Positions 44,882 to 54,945 of a stretch of 64,000 bases of DNA are shown one piece after another. The notes under the pieces are model-generated. The model was not told the origin of the DNA and made no database searches. It saw only the letters and a program-made list of their open reading frames with translations. Source of the stretch: Bradyrhizobium embrapense (GTDB lineage Bacteria > Pseudomonadota > Alphaproteobacteria > Rhizobiales > Xanthobacteraceae); the NCBI RefSeq assembly GCF_001189235.2, contig NZ_LFIP02000003.1:806001-870000 (forward strand). Reading direction: 5' to 3'. How positions within the stretch are numbered: position 1 is the stretch's first letter; each line of letters opens with the position of its first letter. The position numbers were made by a program, and so were the translations under genes.

Positions 44882-46237
44882 ATGAAGAACGACGAAATCC
44901 TCAGTCAGATCACGGATTTCTGCCGCCACTCCGACATGGCGGAGACGACGTTCGGCCGCCGTGCCGTCAATGACGGCAAGCTGGTGCACCGGCTGCGCGA
45001 GGGCAAGCGCATCACCATCGATACGCTCGATCGCATCAATGCCTTTATCGCCACCTCGACGCCGGGCGGCGTGGCGCCGCCGCGTGGCCTCGTGGTGCCG
45101 CCGGAAAAGCGCGATCCGAGGGGCAATTTCCGCTTCTTCGAGAACCGCCAGCGCTATCTGTTGTTCGTGCACACCTGCAGCGAGAAGCGCGTGATCGCCG
45201 ATCGCGTCGCGTTGGAGCTGGCCGCGATCCACCCGCGGCCGCCGGCGCTGCGGGTGTTCGATGCCGGGATGGGCGACGGCACGGTGCTGGCGCGGGTCCT
45301 GCGTGCCATGCATGGCCGCTTCCCACATATGCCGTTCTATGTCGCCGGCAAGGAACTGAGCCTGGAGGACGTCCGCCTCACCCTCGACAAGGTCCCCGAC
45401 CGACTGTTCGAGCACCCGGCGAGCGTCTTCGTCTTCACCAACATGTATTACGCCGAGGCGCCCTGGCTGACGCCGAAGAACTCCGCGGCGGCCGCCAGCA
45501 TGATCTGGCACGAGGTCGCCCTTCGGGGCGCGTCCTCGGGCGAATTCGAGGCCCAGATCGCGGAACTCGGCCCCTTCCTGGAGCAGAACTGGCGCGCCAA
45601 CCTCAGCCCCGGCAATGCGATGCCGATCTATGAGCGGCCGGTGGCGCTGGTGCTGTACCGCGACGATCACCGCTTCCTGCTCGATTCCATCATTCCCCGC
45701 GCCGGCCGGACCGAGGCCAATTTCGACCTCGTGATCGCCTCGCAGCCCTATCGCGCCAAATCCTCGGTGAATTTCCGCGCCAAGCGGATCATCGCGCCGC
45801 TCGCCCGCGCGCTGCGCGGCGGTGGACGGCTGATAGGAATCCACTCCCACGGAAGCGATCCCGGACTTGAAATCATTCAAGCCGTCTGGCCCGGAGAAAA
45901 TCCTTTCGCCGTCAGCCGTCATGAGATACTGCGCGCGGTGAAATACGAGTTGGGCTCGGCCGGCCGCGAGCTAAATTTCAACGCCTACGCCGATAACCGA
46001 TCGATCTTCCGATATGATATGGAAGCGCTGCCCAATGAGGTGACCGGCTCGATCGGAACCTCGACGGCCTTCGCCGCGTGGAATGCAGCCGTGTATGTCG
46101 CGCAGATCGAAGATGAGCGGCTGACTGAAACGACCGAAAACGGACGAGCTCTCGAGGCCACACGCGAGGTTCTCCGCAAGCACAACGGGCTGTGGTTCTA
46201 CGACGAATCCTACGTCATCTCGCGGCGACGAGAGTGA
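44882..46237 (+). CDS. HTH-like N-terminus fused to SAM-methyltransferase-like domain
   Basis: 451 residues from ATG 44882 (GTG 44879 possible). Residues 1-60 (SDMAETTFGRRAVNDGKLV, RITIDTLDRINAFI) look like a small helix-turn-helix module known in alphaproteobacteria. From about 120, LRVFDAGMGDGTVLARVL resembles methyltransferase motif I, DLVIASQPYRA motif IV, and RGGGRLIGIHSHG follows. It is read toward metK, 60 bases away, so a SAM-sensing regulator of the methyl cycle or a SAM-dependent enzyme is plausible; neither is shown. Three CCCACTC repeats precede its start. Confidence 0.62.
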   Translation: MKNDEILSQITDFCRHSDMAETTFGRRAVNDGKLVHRLREGKRITIDTLDRINAFIATSTPGGVAPPRGLVVPPEKRDPRGNFRFFENRQRYLLFVHTCSEKRVIADRVALELAAIHPRPPALRVFDAGMGDGTVLARVLRAMHGRFPHMPFYVAGKELSLEDVRLTLDKVPDRLFEHPASVFVFTNMYYAEAPWLTPKNSAAAASMIWHEVALRGASSGEFEAQIAELGPFLEQNWRANLSPGNAMPIYERPVALVLYRDDHRFLLDSIIPRAGRTEANFDLVIASQPYRAKSSVNFRAKRIIAPLARALRGGGRLIGIHSHGSDPGLEIIQAVWPGENPFAVSRHEILRAVKYELGSAGRELNFNAYADNRSIFRYDMEALPNEVTGSIGTSTAFAAWNAAVYVAQIEDERLTETTENGRALEATREVLRKHNGLWFYDESYVISRRRE

Positions 46238-46297
46238 CATTCCGGGGACATATTCACCAACCAACGTCGGACTTCGACGAAACAAGGGGTTTGCTTG

Positions 46298-47494
<1,197 letters not shown>

Positions 47495-47502
47495 CTTTCT
47501 TG

Positions 47503-47626
47503 CCTCGCCCCGCCTGCGGGGAGAGGTCGCCACGAAGGTGGCGGGTGAGGGGGAATCTCCGCGAATTCAGAGCGCGGATCGTGCCCCTCACCCCCGGCCT
47601 TCTCCCTGTAGAGGCGGGGAGAGGGA
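47503..47626. repeat. Gene-less inverted pair of the same palindromic repeat found around the DUF559 gene
   Basis: 47503-47562 copies the DUF559 left arm: CCTCGCCCCGCCTGCGGGGA, GAGG, a perfect internal stem CGCCAC-gaag-GTGGCG, then GGTGAGGGGGAATCTCCGC. 47583-47626 is a diverged inverted copy (CCCCTCACCCCC ... GGCGGGGAGAGGG). Only about 20 bases separate them. Located between metK and ahcY, resembling a non-coding, MITE-like version of the unit at 27763-28225. Confidence 0.65.
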
Positions 47627-47697
47627 GAAGATCGTGCCACATCGCGCTCCGCCCGCTTTGTTGCTGACACGCTGAATTCACTCATTAGGAAACCGAC

Positions 47698-49125
47698 ATG
47701 AACGCCCCCACGAAGCCCGGCTTCACCGACTACATCGTCAAGGACATTGCGCTCGCCGATTTCGGCCGCAAGGAAATCTCTCTGGCCGAGACCGAGATGC
47801 CCGGTCTGATGGCCACCCGCGAGGAGTATGGCCCCAAGCAGCCGCTGAAGGGCGCACGCATCGCCGGCTCCCTGCACATGACGATCCAGACCGCCGTGCT
47901 GATCGAGACGCTGGCCGCGCTCGGCGCCGATATCCGCTGGGTCTCCTGCAACATCTACTCGACTCAGGATCACGCCGCTGCCGCGATCGCAGCCGCCGGC
48001 ATTCCGGTGTTCGCCGTGAAGGGCGAGACGTTAACTGAATACTGGGACTACACCGCAAAGCTGTTCGACTGGCACGGCGGCGGCACGCCCAACATGATCC
48101 TTGATGACGGCGGCGACGCCACCATGCTGGTGCACGCCGGCTACCGGGCCGAGCAGGGCGATACCGCTTTCCTCGACAAGCCGACCTCCGAGGAAGAGGA
48201 GATCTTCTACGCGCTGGTCAAGCGTCTCCTGAAGGAGAAGCCGAAGGGCTACTTCGCCGAGATCGCCAAGAACATCAAGGGCGTCTCGGAAGAGACCACC
48301 ACGGGCGTGCATCGCCTGTACGAGATGGCCAACAAGGGCACACTTTTGTTCCCGGCAATCAACGTCAATGACAGCGTCACCAAGTCGAAGTTCGACAACC
48401 TCTATGGCTGCCGCGAGTCGCTGGTCGACGGCATCCGCCGCGGCACCGACGTGATGCTGTCGGGCAAGGTCGCGATGGTCGCGGGCTTCGGCGACGTCGG
48501 CAAGGGCTCGGCCGCCTCACTGCGCCAGGCCGGCTGCCGCGTCATGGTCTCCGAGGTCGATCCGATCTGCGCGCTGCAGGCGGCGATGGAAGGCTATGAG
48601 GTCGTGACCATGGAGGACGCGGCGCCGCGCGCCGACATCTTCGTCACCGCCACCGGCAACAAGGACATCATCACCATCGAGCACATGCGCGCGATGAAGG
48701 ATCGCGCCATCGTCTGCAACATCGGTCACTTCGACAACGAGATCCAGATCGCTTCGCTGCGCAATCTGAAGTGGACCAACATCAAGCCGCAGGTCGACGA
48801 GATCGAATTCCCCGACAAGCATCGCATCATCATGCTGTCGGAAGGACGCCTCGTGAACCTCGGCAATGCGATGGGCCACCCGTCCTTCGTGATGTCGGCG
48901 TCCTTCACCAACCAGACGCTGGCGCAGATCGAGCTGTTCGCCAACAACAAGGACGGCAAGTACGCCAAGAAGGTCTACGTGCTGCCGAAGACGCTCGACG
49001 AGAAGGTCGCGCGCCTGCACCTCGCCAAGATCGGCGTCAAGCTGACCGAGCTGCGCAAGGACCAGGCCGACTACATCGGCGTCAAGCAGGAAGGTCCGTA
49101 CAAGTCGGATCACTACCGCTACTGA
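47698..49125 (+). CDS. ahcY: Adenosylhomocysteinase
   Basis: 475 residues, with AGGAAACC before the ATG. DYIVKDIALADFGRKEISLAE, SCNIYSTQDHAAAAIAAAG, VAGFGDVGKGSAASLRQ (NAD-binding) and a C-terminal DHYRY are diagnostic; includes the approximately 40-residue insertion seen in proteobacterial forms. Hydrolyses SAH to adenosine and homocysteine, completing the activated-methyl cycle with metK and possibly the core-MetE enzyme. A strong terminator follows at 49153-49180. Confidence 0.97.
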   Translation: MNAPTKPGFTDYIVKDIALADFGRKEISLAETEMPGLMATREEYGPKQPLKGARIAGSLHMTIQTAVLIETLAALGADIRWVSCNIYSTQDHAAAAIAAAGIPVFAVKGETLTEYWDYTAKLFDWHGGGTPNMILDDGGDATMLVHAGYRAEQGDTAFLDKPTSEEEEIFYALVKRLLKEKPKGYFAEIAKNIKGVSEETTTGVHRLYEMANKGTLLFPAINVNDSVTKSKFDNLYGCRESLVDGIRRGTDVMLSGKVAMVAGFGDVGKGSAASLRQAGCRVMVSEVDPICALQAAMEGYEVVTMEDAAPRADIFVTATGNKDIITIEHMRAMKDRAIVCNIGHFDNEIQIASLRNLKWTNIKPQVDEIEFPDKHRIIMLSEGRLVNLGNAMGHPSFVMSASFTNQTLAQIELFANNKDGKYAKKVYVLPKTLDEKVARLHLAKIGVKLTELRKDQADYIGVKQEGPYKSDHYRY

Positions 49126-49152
49126 GCCGCGCTGACTGCGATCGATGAAGTG

Positions 49153-49180
49153 AAAAGCCCCGGCATCGTCCGGGGCTTTT
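49153..49180 (+). terminator. Rho-independent terminator after ahcY
   Basis: AAAAGCCCCGG (49153-49163) and CCGGGGCTTTT (49170-49180) form a perfect 11-bp stem with loop CATCGT, continuing into a T. Located 28 bases after the ahcY stop. Confidence 0.9.
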
Positions 49181-49245
49181 TGCCGAGATGGCTCAGCGTG
49201 CCGTCATTGCCGACGGGCTCGCGACGCGGCGGCAAGGAGCCTGCA

Positions 49246-50040
49246 TCACCCCGAAGCCCGCGCCGTGCCGTGCCCGAGTTGCCGCGAGATCTCGCCTGCA
49301 CAATCGCGCAGCGCGGTCGCGATAGCGCTGTCCCAGCCGGCGTCGAACGTGCCCTCCGGTCCCATCGCGGTGATGACCAGGGCGACGTGGCCGGCGTGAT
49401 CGAACACCGGCGCGGCGAAGGCGTTGACGCCGGGCAGGGGATCGCCGATCGCCCGTGCGAGCCCGTGGCTGCGCACCTCGGCAAGCATCTCGGTGGTCTT
49501 CGAATTGATTGTCTCTCGCTTCGGATTGTAGCCGACGCCGAGGCGATCGAGGCCGCTTTCGAGCGCGGTCCTGACGGCGTTCGGCGGCATGAAGGCGGCG
49601 AAGGCACGGCCGGTCGCGGTCTCGAGCAGCGCCACCACCGAGCCGACGCGCATGGCGATATGCACGGGATGGCTCGGCTCCTCGAGCCGCACCACCGTCG
49701 CGCCGTGGGTGCCCCAGACCGACAGCGACACCGCATGGTTGATGCTGTCGGCGAGCGCGGCGATCCGCGGCGTTGCGATTCGCACCGCGGATTGTCGGCG
49801 CAGGCTGATCAGGCCGAGCTCGAGCGCCAGCGCGCCGATCTCGTAACGGCCGGTGGTCTCGTCCTGCTCGATCAGGCCGATGCGGGAAAAGCTGACGAGA
49901 TAGGGATGCGCCTTGGCCGGCGGCATGCCGGCCTCGCGGGCGAGATCGCGCAGCATCATCGGTTCGCCGCTGCGGGCGAGCGCCCGGAGCAATTCTCCGC
50001 CGACCTCGATCGACTGTATGCCGCGGCTTTCTCTCGTCAT
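49246..50040 (-). CDS. IclR-family transcriptional regulator
   Basis: 264 residues from ATG 50040; an open extension to 50109 is repeat sequence. N-terminal winged helix (about 10-70: LLRALARSGEPMMLRDLAREAGMPPAKAHPYLVSF) and C-terminal IclR effector domain (ATGRAFAAFMPPNAVRTALE, PVFDHAGHVALVITAMG). It lies just downstream of a flavoprotein and a solute-binding protein on the same strand, separated by a repeat, and probably controls that catabolic unit. Ligand unknown. Confidence 0.87.
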   Translation of the reverse strand: MTRESRGIQSIEVGGELLRALARSGEPMMLRDLAREAGMPPAKAHPYLVSFSRIGLIEQDETTGRYEIGALALELGLISLRRQSAVRIATPRIAALADSINHAVSLSVWGTHGATVVRLEEPSHPVHIAMRVGSVVALLETATGRAFAAFMPPNAVRTALESGLDRLGVGYNPKRETINSKTTEMLAEVRSHGLARAIGDPLPGVNAFAAPVFDHAGHVALVITAMGPEGTFDAGWDSAIATALRDCAGEISRQLGHGTARASG

Positions 50041-50102
50041 GTGGTCCTGTTCGTGTTCGTGCTTCTCGCAATTGGCAGGAAATCCGGCCCTTCGTGCTAC
50101 CA

Positions 50103-50204
50103 CCGTCATCCTAAGGTGCTCGCGAAGCGAGCCTCGAAGGATGCACGGCCACAGTCGGGGCCGCCCATCCTTCGAGACGCGCTGCGCGCTCCTCGGGATG
50201 ACGG
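50103..50204. repeat. CCGTCATCC-type inverted repeat element
   Basis: CCGTCATCCTAAGGTGC at the left and CTCGGGATGACGG at the right are imperfect inverses; inner GCCTCGAAGGATG and CATCCTTCGAGAC pair as well. A third repeat family of Bradyrhizobiaceae character. It lies between the IclR gene start and the flavoprotein stop. Confidence 0.72.
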
Positions 50205-50212
50205 GACTTTTG

Positions 50213-51940
50213 TCATGCCGCGGTTCCTTCTCTCGCCGCGCCGGCGATGTGCTTGCCTGCGATGTAGCCGAAGGTCAGCGCGGGGCCGAGCGTGATGCCG
50301 GCGCCGGGATAGTTGCCGCCCATGATGCTCGCCATGTCGTTGCCGGCGGCGTAGAGGCCGGCAATCGGCTGGCCGTCGGCGTCGAGGGCGCGGGCATTGG
50401 CGTCGGTCCGGATCCCGGCATAGGTGCCGAGATCGCCGATCACCATCTTGATGGCGTAGAACGGCCCGTGCTGGATCGGCGCGATGCACGGATTGGGGCC
50501 GTGCAGGGCATCGCCCTGGTAGCGGTTGTAGGCGCGCGAGCCCTTGCCGAAAGCGGGGTCGCGGCCCTCCGCGGCGGTCGCGTTGAACGCCGCGACGGTT
50601 GCCTCGAGCGCTTTCGCGTCGATGCCGGCCTGCGCGGCAAGCTCGGACAGCGTCGCGCCGCGCTTGAGATAGCCGGTCTTCAGGTGATGGCCGAGCGGCA
50701 TCGGGCGCGGCGGCACGCAGCCGAGGCCGTATTTGCGCAGCGTCTGGTGATCGCAGAGCAGGAAGGCCGCGATCTCCTCGCCAGGCTTCGCCGCCTTGAT
50801 CATTTCCTGCACGAAGTCGTGGTAGGAATTGCCTTCATTGGCAAACCGCTTGCCGTCGCGCATGACAGCGATCACGCCGGGTTTGGCGCGGTCGATGAAA
50901 TGCGGCATCACGCCCTTCGAGCCGTCCTTGCGCGTGGTGCCCGAGACCGGCACCCAGGCCGCGGCATTCGGCAGTGAGTCCTCGACACGGCCGCCTGCAG
51001 ATTCCGCAAGGCGTAGGCCGTCGCCGGTGTTGCCGGTCGGACCCGGCGAGTAATGTTCCTTGCCGGTCGGCGCATGCGGAAACATCTTCTGCCGCCGCGC
51101 GACGTCATGCGGGAAGCCGCCGCAGGCGAGCACGACGCCGCGCTTCGCGTTGACGCGGATGGTGCGGCCTTCGCGCTCTATCACCGCGCCGCGCACCACG
51201 CCGTTCTCGACGATCAATTCGCGCACCGGCGAATTGAGCCAGAGCGGGATCTTCAGGTCGAAGGCGGATTTCGCCAGCCGGCCGGCCAGCGCGTTGCCGT
51301 TGGTCAGCGTCATGCCGCGGCCGTTGCGCATCACGTCGATCGCGTGCTTCGACAGCCGCTTGGCGACATAGGCCGCCGAAGTCAGCGACCGCGTCGCGCG
51401 CATGAAGTGGACGATCTCCTTGCCGGAGCCCAGCATCATGCCGAACACGGTGAGCTCGGGCAGGGGGCTGCCGAGGTTCTTGATGGCCTCGCCGAGCTCG
51501 TGGCCGTCGAACGGCCGCGTCACCATCGAGCGGCCGCCCTGCGCGCCCCCGGGCGCCTCCGCATGATAGTCCGGGAAGGTCAGCGGCATGTCGAAGCGCA
51601 CGGCGGTCTTGGTGGTGAAGAAGTCGACCGCCTTCGGCCCTTCGGTGAGGAACGCATCGACACGCGCGGCGTCGAAGCTGTTGCCGGCCTCGTGGCGCAG
51701 GTAGGTCCTGGCCTGATCGGGGCTCTCCTCGATGCCCCAGGCCTTCGCCAGCGAGGTGCCGGGAATCCACAGCCAGCCACCGGAACGCGCGGTGGTGCCG
51801 CCGAAGCGCGGCTCCTTCTCGACCACCAGGACCTTGAGGCCGTGATGGCCGGCGGTGACCGCCGCCGACAGCCCGGCGCAGCCGGAGCCGACGACGAGCG
51901 CGTCGCACTTGTACGCTTCTTGCGTTTCTTCGTTGGCCAC
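50213..51940 (-). CDS. FAD-dependent oxidoreductase, fumarate reductase/3-ketosteroid dehydrogenase-like
   Basis: 575 residues. ALVVGSGCAGLSAAVTAGHHG is the FAD-binding GxGxxG turn, VVEKEPRFGGTTARSGGWLW the conserved following segment, and GLYAAGNDMASIMGGNYPGA with GITLGPALTFGYIAG closes the FAD site. This arrangement is typical of KstD-like dehydrogenases that desaturate ketones next to a carbonyl. The gene begins 10 bases after the binding-protein stop, so import and oxidation of the same compound is suggested. Substrate unknown. Confidence 0.87.
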   Translation of the reverse strand: MANEETQEAYKCDALVVGSGCAGLSAAVTAGHHGLKVLVVEKEPRFGGTTARSGGWLWIPGTSLAKAWGIEESPDQARTYLRHEAGNSFDAARVDAFLTEGPKAVDFFTTKTAVRFDMPLTFPDYHAEAPGGAQGGRSMVTRPFDGHELGEAIKNLGSPLPELTVFGMMLGSGKEIVHFMRATRSLTSAAYVAKRLSKHAIDVMRNGRGMTLTNGNALAGRLAKSAFDLKIPLWLNSPVRELIVENGVVRGAVIEREGRTIRVNAKRGVVLACGGFPHDVARRQKMFPHAPTGKEHYSPGPTGNTGDGLRLAESAGGRVEDSLPNAAAWVPVSGTTRKDGSKGVMPHFIDRAKPGVIAVMRDGKRFANEGNSYHDFVQEMIKAAKPGEEIAAFLLCDHQTLRKYGLGCVPPRPMPLGHHLKTGYLKRGATLSELAAQAGIDAKALEATVAAFNATAAEGRDPAFGKGSRAYNRYQGDALHGPNPCIAPIQHGPFYAIKMVIGDLGTYAGIRTDANARALDADGQPIAGLYAAGNDMASIMGGNYPGAGITLGPALTFGYIAGKHIAGAAREGTAA

Positions 51941-51950
51941 GCGATCGATC

Positions 51951-53153
51951 CTATTTCTTGAGCAGCGGGCACTTGGACTCGGACACCGGGCGGAAGGCGT
52001 CCTCGCCCTTCACCGTCTTGATGATGTCGAGATAGTCCCACGGCTCCTTGGATTCCGAGGGCTTCTTCACCTTCGCCAGATACATGTCGCGGATGACGCG
52101 GCCGTCCTCGCGCAGCTTGCCGCCATGCACGAAGGTGTCCTCGATCGGCAGCTCGCGCATCTTGGCCATCACCGCTTTCGGATCATCGGTGCCGGCGGCC
52201 TGGATCGCCTTGAGATAATGCAGCACCGAGCCGTAGACGCCGGTCTGGATCATGGTCGGCATCACGTTGGCGCGGGCGAAGAACTTCTTCGACCAGGCGC
52301 GCGTCTTCTCGTCCATGTTCCAGTAGGATGCCGTCGTCATATAGGTGCCCTGCGCGGCGTTGAGCCCGATCGCATGCACGTCGGTGTCGAACATCAAAAG
52401 GCCCACCAACTTCTGGCCACCCTGCACGAGGCCGAACTCGCCGGACTGCTTGATCGAATTATCGGTATCCTGGCCGGCATTGGCGAATGCCACGACGTCC
52501 GCCTTCGAGCTCTGCGCCTGCAGCGCAAAGGAGGAGAAGTCGGCGGTGTTGGTCGGGTGCCGGACGCTGCCGAGCACCTTGCCGCCCATCTCGTTGATGA
52601 AGCGGGTGGCATCCTTCTCGAGCTGCTGGCCGAACGCATAGTCCGCGGTGACGAAGAACCAGGACTTGCCGCCCTCCGCGATCACTGCCGAGGCCGTCAC
52701 CTTCGACAGCGCATAGGTGTCGTAGGCGAAGTGCACCGTGTTGGGGCTGCACAGCTCGTCGGTCAGCGAGCTGGCGCCGGGGCCGGACAACAGCGCAATC
52801 TTGTTGCGCTCGCGCACCATGTTGTGCACGGCAATCGCGATGCCGGAATTCGGGATGTCGACGACCGCGTCGACCTTGCCGTTGTCGAACCAGCCGCGCA
52901 CGATCTGCACGCCGACATCGGTCTTCATCTGGTGGTCGGCGGAGACGATCTCGATTGGCTTGCCGAGCACGGTGGGGCCGAACTCCTCGACCGCCATCTT
53001 GGCCGCCTCGACCGAGCCTGGGCCGGAATTGTCGCGCCCCCAGCTCGAGAGGTCGGTCAGCACGCCGATGCGTACGACGTCATCGGACACCTGGGCATGA
53101 GCGGCCGTAGTCATTGCCGCGAGAATGGCTGCCGCCAAAACTTGTCTCATCAT
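51951..53153 (-). CDS. ABC transporter substrate-binding protein (branched-chain type, orphan)
   Basis: 400 residues with signal peptide about 1-21 (MTTAAHAQ). Mature start VSDDVVRIGVLTDLSSWGRD, then GPGSVEAAKMAVEEFG: the HAAT receptor class. No permease or ATPase genes adjoin it, so it must share a transporter encoded elsewhere or sense the ligand. It heads a unit with the flavoprotein and IclR regulator. A candidate promoter with overlapping inverted repeat lies upstream (53196-53224). Confidence 0.88.
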   Translation of the reverse strand: MMRQVLAAAILAAMTTAAHAQVSDDVVRIGVLTDLSSWGRDNSGPGSVEAAKMAVEEFGPTVLGKPIEIVSADHQMKTDVGVQIVRGWFDNGKVDAVVDIPNSGIAIAVHNMVRERNKIALLSGPGASSLTDELCSPNTVHFAYDTYALSKVTASAVIAEGGKSWFFVTADYAFGQQLEKDATRFINEMGGKVLGSVRHPTNTADFSSFALQAQSSKADVVAFANAGQDTDNSIKQSGEFGLVQGGQKLVGLLMFDTDVHAIGLNAAQGTYMTTASYWNMDEKTRAWSKKFFARANVMPTMIQTGVYGSVLHYLKAIQAAGTDDPKAVMAKMRELPIEDTFVHGGKLREDGRVIRDMYLAKVKKPSESKEPWDYLDIIKTVKGEDAFRPVSESKCPLLKK

Positions 53154-53508
53154 TCCTCCCTCTCGATGTCCGCATTCTCAGACGGACCATTTCGCGATTA
53201 GTAATTATCTAATCAGTTTGTCAATGGCGAATGATGGGTGTGTGATTGCGGCCACACGGTGGCCTGCTCGAATAAGGCGGTGCTTCACATTTGGTGAGCA
53301 GACGCTTACATGGCTGAACCGGGATGGCACGGCAGCAGGGCTTTGGCTCGCGCCAGAACTCGCGGCAGTGTCAAGTCACGATGAAACAGGGGAATTTTCG
53401 CGGACGGCGTTGCGCTTCGCCGCCCAGGGCTAAGCCGCCCATTGAGGGTTCAGGCTGCTACGGGGCGGTGCATAAAGAGCATCGGGGGGCCGCGATCATA
53501 GACGGATC
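53154..53508. promoter_or_regulatory. Divergent regulatory region between the orphan binding-protein gene and lpxO
   Basis: About 355 bases, no convincing gene. On the minus strand a TTGACA box at 53219-53224 is followed by an AT-rich inverted repeat GATTAG-taattat-CTAATC at 53196-53214. The repeat overlaps where a -10 element and operator would lie, 40-70 bases before the binding-protein start. It is a candidate binding site for the IclR protein encoded in the same unit. The remainder toward lpxO shows no motif I can name. Confidence 0.45.
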
Positions 53509-54438
53509 ATGTTGAGACAGCTCTTCGCGCCGCAGCTCGTTATTCTCTACGTGCTGGCGGCCTCTACACTCTACGTCCACTTCCGTGGCAAGCAGCGGCT
53601 GCGCTTCGCTCGCCAACTCGGCGATCACTCGACCTACCTCGCTCCCTACAATGTGCTGATGTATGCGGGCTCCGCGGTGCCGAACACGCCGGTGATCCCG
53701 GTCGAGCAGTTTCCCGAGCTCAAGAAGCTCTCCGACAATTGGCAGACAATTCGCGACGAGGCCACGCGCCTGTTCGACGAGGGCTTCATCCGCGCCGCGG
53801 CCAAGAACAACGACTGGGGCTTCTATTCTTTCTTCAAGAGCGGCTGGAAGCGCTTCTATCTGAAATGGTACGACGACTTCCTGCCGTCGGCGCGCACGCT
53901 GTGCCCGAAGACGGTGGAGCTGTTGAATTCGATCCCGAACGTGCACGGCGCGATGTTCGCGATGCTGCCGCCCGGCGGCAAGTTAGGGGCGCATCGCGAT
54001 CCCTTCGCGGGCTCGCTGCGCTATCACCTTGGCCTGGTGACGCCGAACTCGAAGGAGTGCCGAATCCTGGTCGACGGCGTCGAATGCGTCTGGCGCGACG
54101 GCGAGGCCTTCATGTTCGACGAGACTTTCATCCACAGCGCCGAGAACAAGACCGACGTCAACCGCATCATCCTGTTCTGCGACGTCGAGCGCCCGATGAA
54201 GTACGGCTTCATGACCAGGATCAATCGCTGGGTCAGCCACAACATCGTCAAGGCGTCGGCGACCCAGAACGTCGACGGCGAGCATGTCGGCGCGCTGAAC
54301 AAGGTGTTCGGCAAGCTCTACGAGATCCATCTCGCCAGCCGCAAGGTCAAGGAATGGAATCGGAACGTGTACTACACGCTGAAGTATTCCGTGACGGCGC
54401 TTATCCTCGGCCTGATCGTAATGTCGGCGCTGCGGTGA
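53509..54438 (+). CDS. lpxO: Aspartyl/asparaginyl beta-hydroxylase family, LpxO-like lipid A hydroxylase
   Basis: 309 residues. An N-terminal membrane span (LFAPQLVILYVLAASTLYVH) and a C-terminal one (YSVTALILGLIVMSAL) flank the Fe(II)/2-oxoglutarate oxygenase domain. AMLPPGGKLGAHRDPF supplies the His and Asp, ETFIHSAENKT the distal His, and RIILFCDVERP follows. LpxO hydroxylates C2 of a secondary acyl chain of lipid A at the inner membrane. Matches the LPS theme of the window (MsbA-like, LpcC-like genes). A perfect terminator follows. Confidence 0.88.
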   Translation: MLRQLFAPQLVILYVLAASTLYVHFRGKQRLRFARQLGDHSTYLAPYNVLMYAGSAVPNTPVIPVEQFPELKKLSDNWQTIRDEATRLFDEGFIRAAAKNNDWGFYSFFKSGWKRFYLKWYDDFLPSARTLCPKTVELLNSIPNVHGAMFAMLPPGGKLGAHRDPFAGSLRYHLGLVTPNSKECRILVDGVECVWRDGEAFMFDETFIHSAENKTDVNRIILFCDVERPMKYGFMTRINRWVSHNIVKASATQNVDGEHVGALNKVFGKLYEIHLASRKVKEWNRNVYYTLKYSVTALILGLIVMSALR

Positions 54439-54465
54439 TTGCGGCGGCCGCACCGCGTTGAACGC

Positions 54466-54493
54466 AAAAGCCCCGGAGCCGACCGGGGCTTTT
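54466..54493. terminator. Rho-independent terminator, effective on either strand
   Basis: AAAAGCCCCGG (54466-54476) pairs with CCGGGGCTTTT (54483-54493). It is A-rich on one side and T-rich on the other, so it can terminate lpxO and the convergent 51-residue gene alike. Confidence 0.88.
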
Positions 54494-54525
54494 CTCTGGC
54501 GGGCGAGCTGTCAAGCGCAACGACA

Positions 54526-54681
54526 TCAGTCGCGTTCGAATACCTTGGCACCGGGGTAGACCCGCCTGGCGTAGGCCACGACCCACTCGCGGTCCTGGGT
54601 CTCCAGGAACGGAGTTCGGATCTTGCACGACCCGACGATGAGGTGCCACAGGCCATCCAGCTTTTGAATGTTGACGATCAT
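54526..54681 (-). CDS. Small hypothetical protein, 51 residues
   Basis: ATG 54681 to stop 54526, with GCGGGGAA ending 8 bases upstream. The product starts MIVNIQKLDGLWHLIVGSCK and ends YPGAKVFERD; it has a balanced composition, one Cys, and no membrane segment. The convergent terminator at 54466-54493 lies 33 bases after its stop, supporting a real transcript. No family recognised. Confidence 0.6.
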   Translation of the reverse strand: MIVNIQKLDGLWHLIVGSCKIRTPFLETQDREWVVAYARRVYPGAKVFERD

Positions 54682-54945
54682 TTGAGTGTTCCCCGCAGAA
54701 CCCGCGTTCCAGTTGGCATTGCGTCTCGCGATCGTCTAGCGACTCTCCCTTCGGAGCAGTGATCCCGATCACGGAACTCCAATGCGCCCGTTGGAGCAGC
54801 TGCGAATTTAAGAATCGCTCGCCACCGCTCAACTGTACGCGCGTCAGCACAGGGTGCGACAAGGAATGAGGGCAGCATACCAAGGTATGTTGTGGACGCG
54901 TTGAGCCTCGGCCTGACCGTGATGTTTCCGCTGCCTCGCTTGGAA

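Noticed and set aside
46238..46297. Possible SAM or SAH riboswitch before metK
   Set aside because: The leader is only 60 bases and shows no fold or conserved core I could recognise.
53224..53433. Possible 69-residue plus-strand protein starting at ATG 53224
   Set aside because: No ribosome-binding site and no family likeness, and its start lies on the promoter region of the divergent gene.
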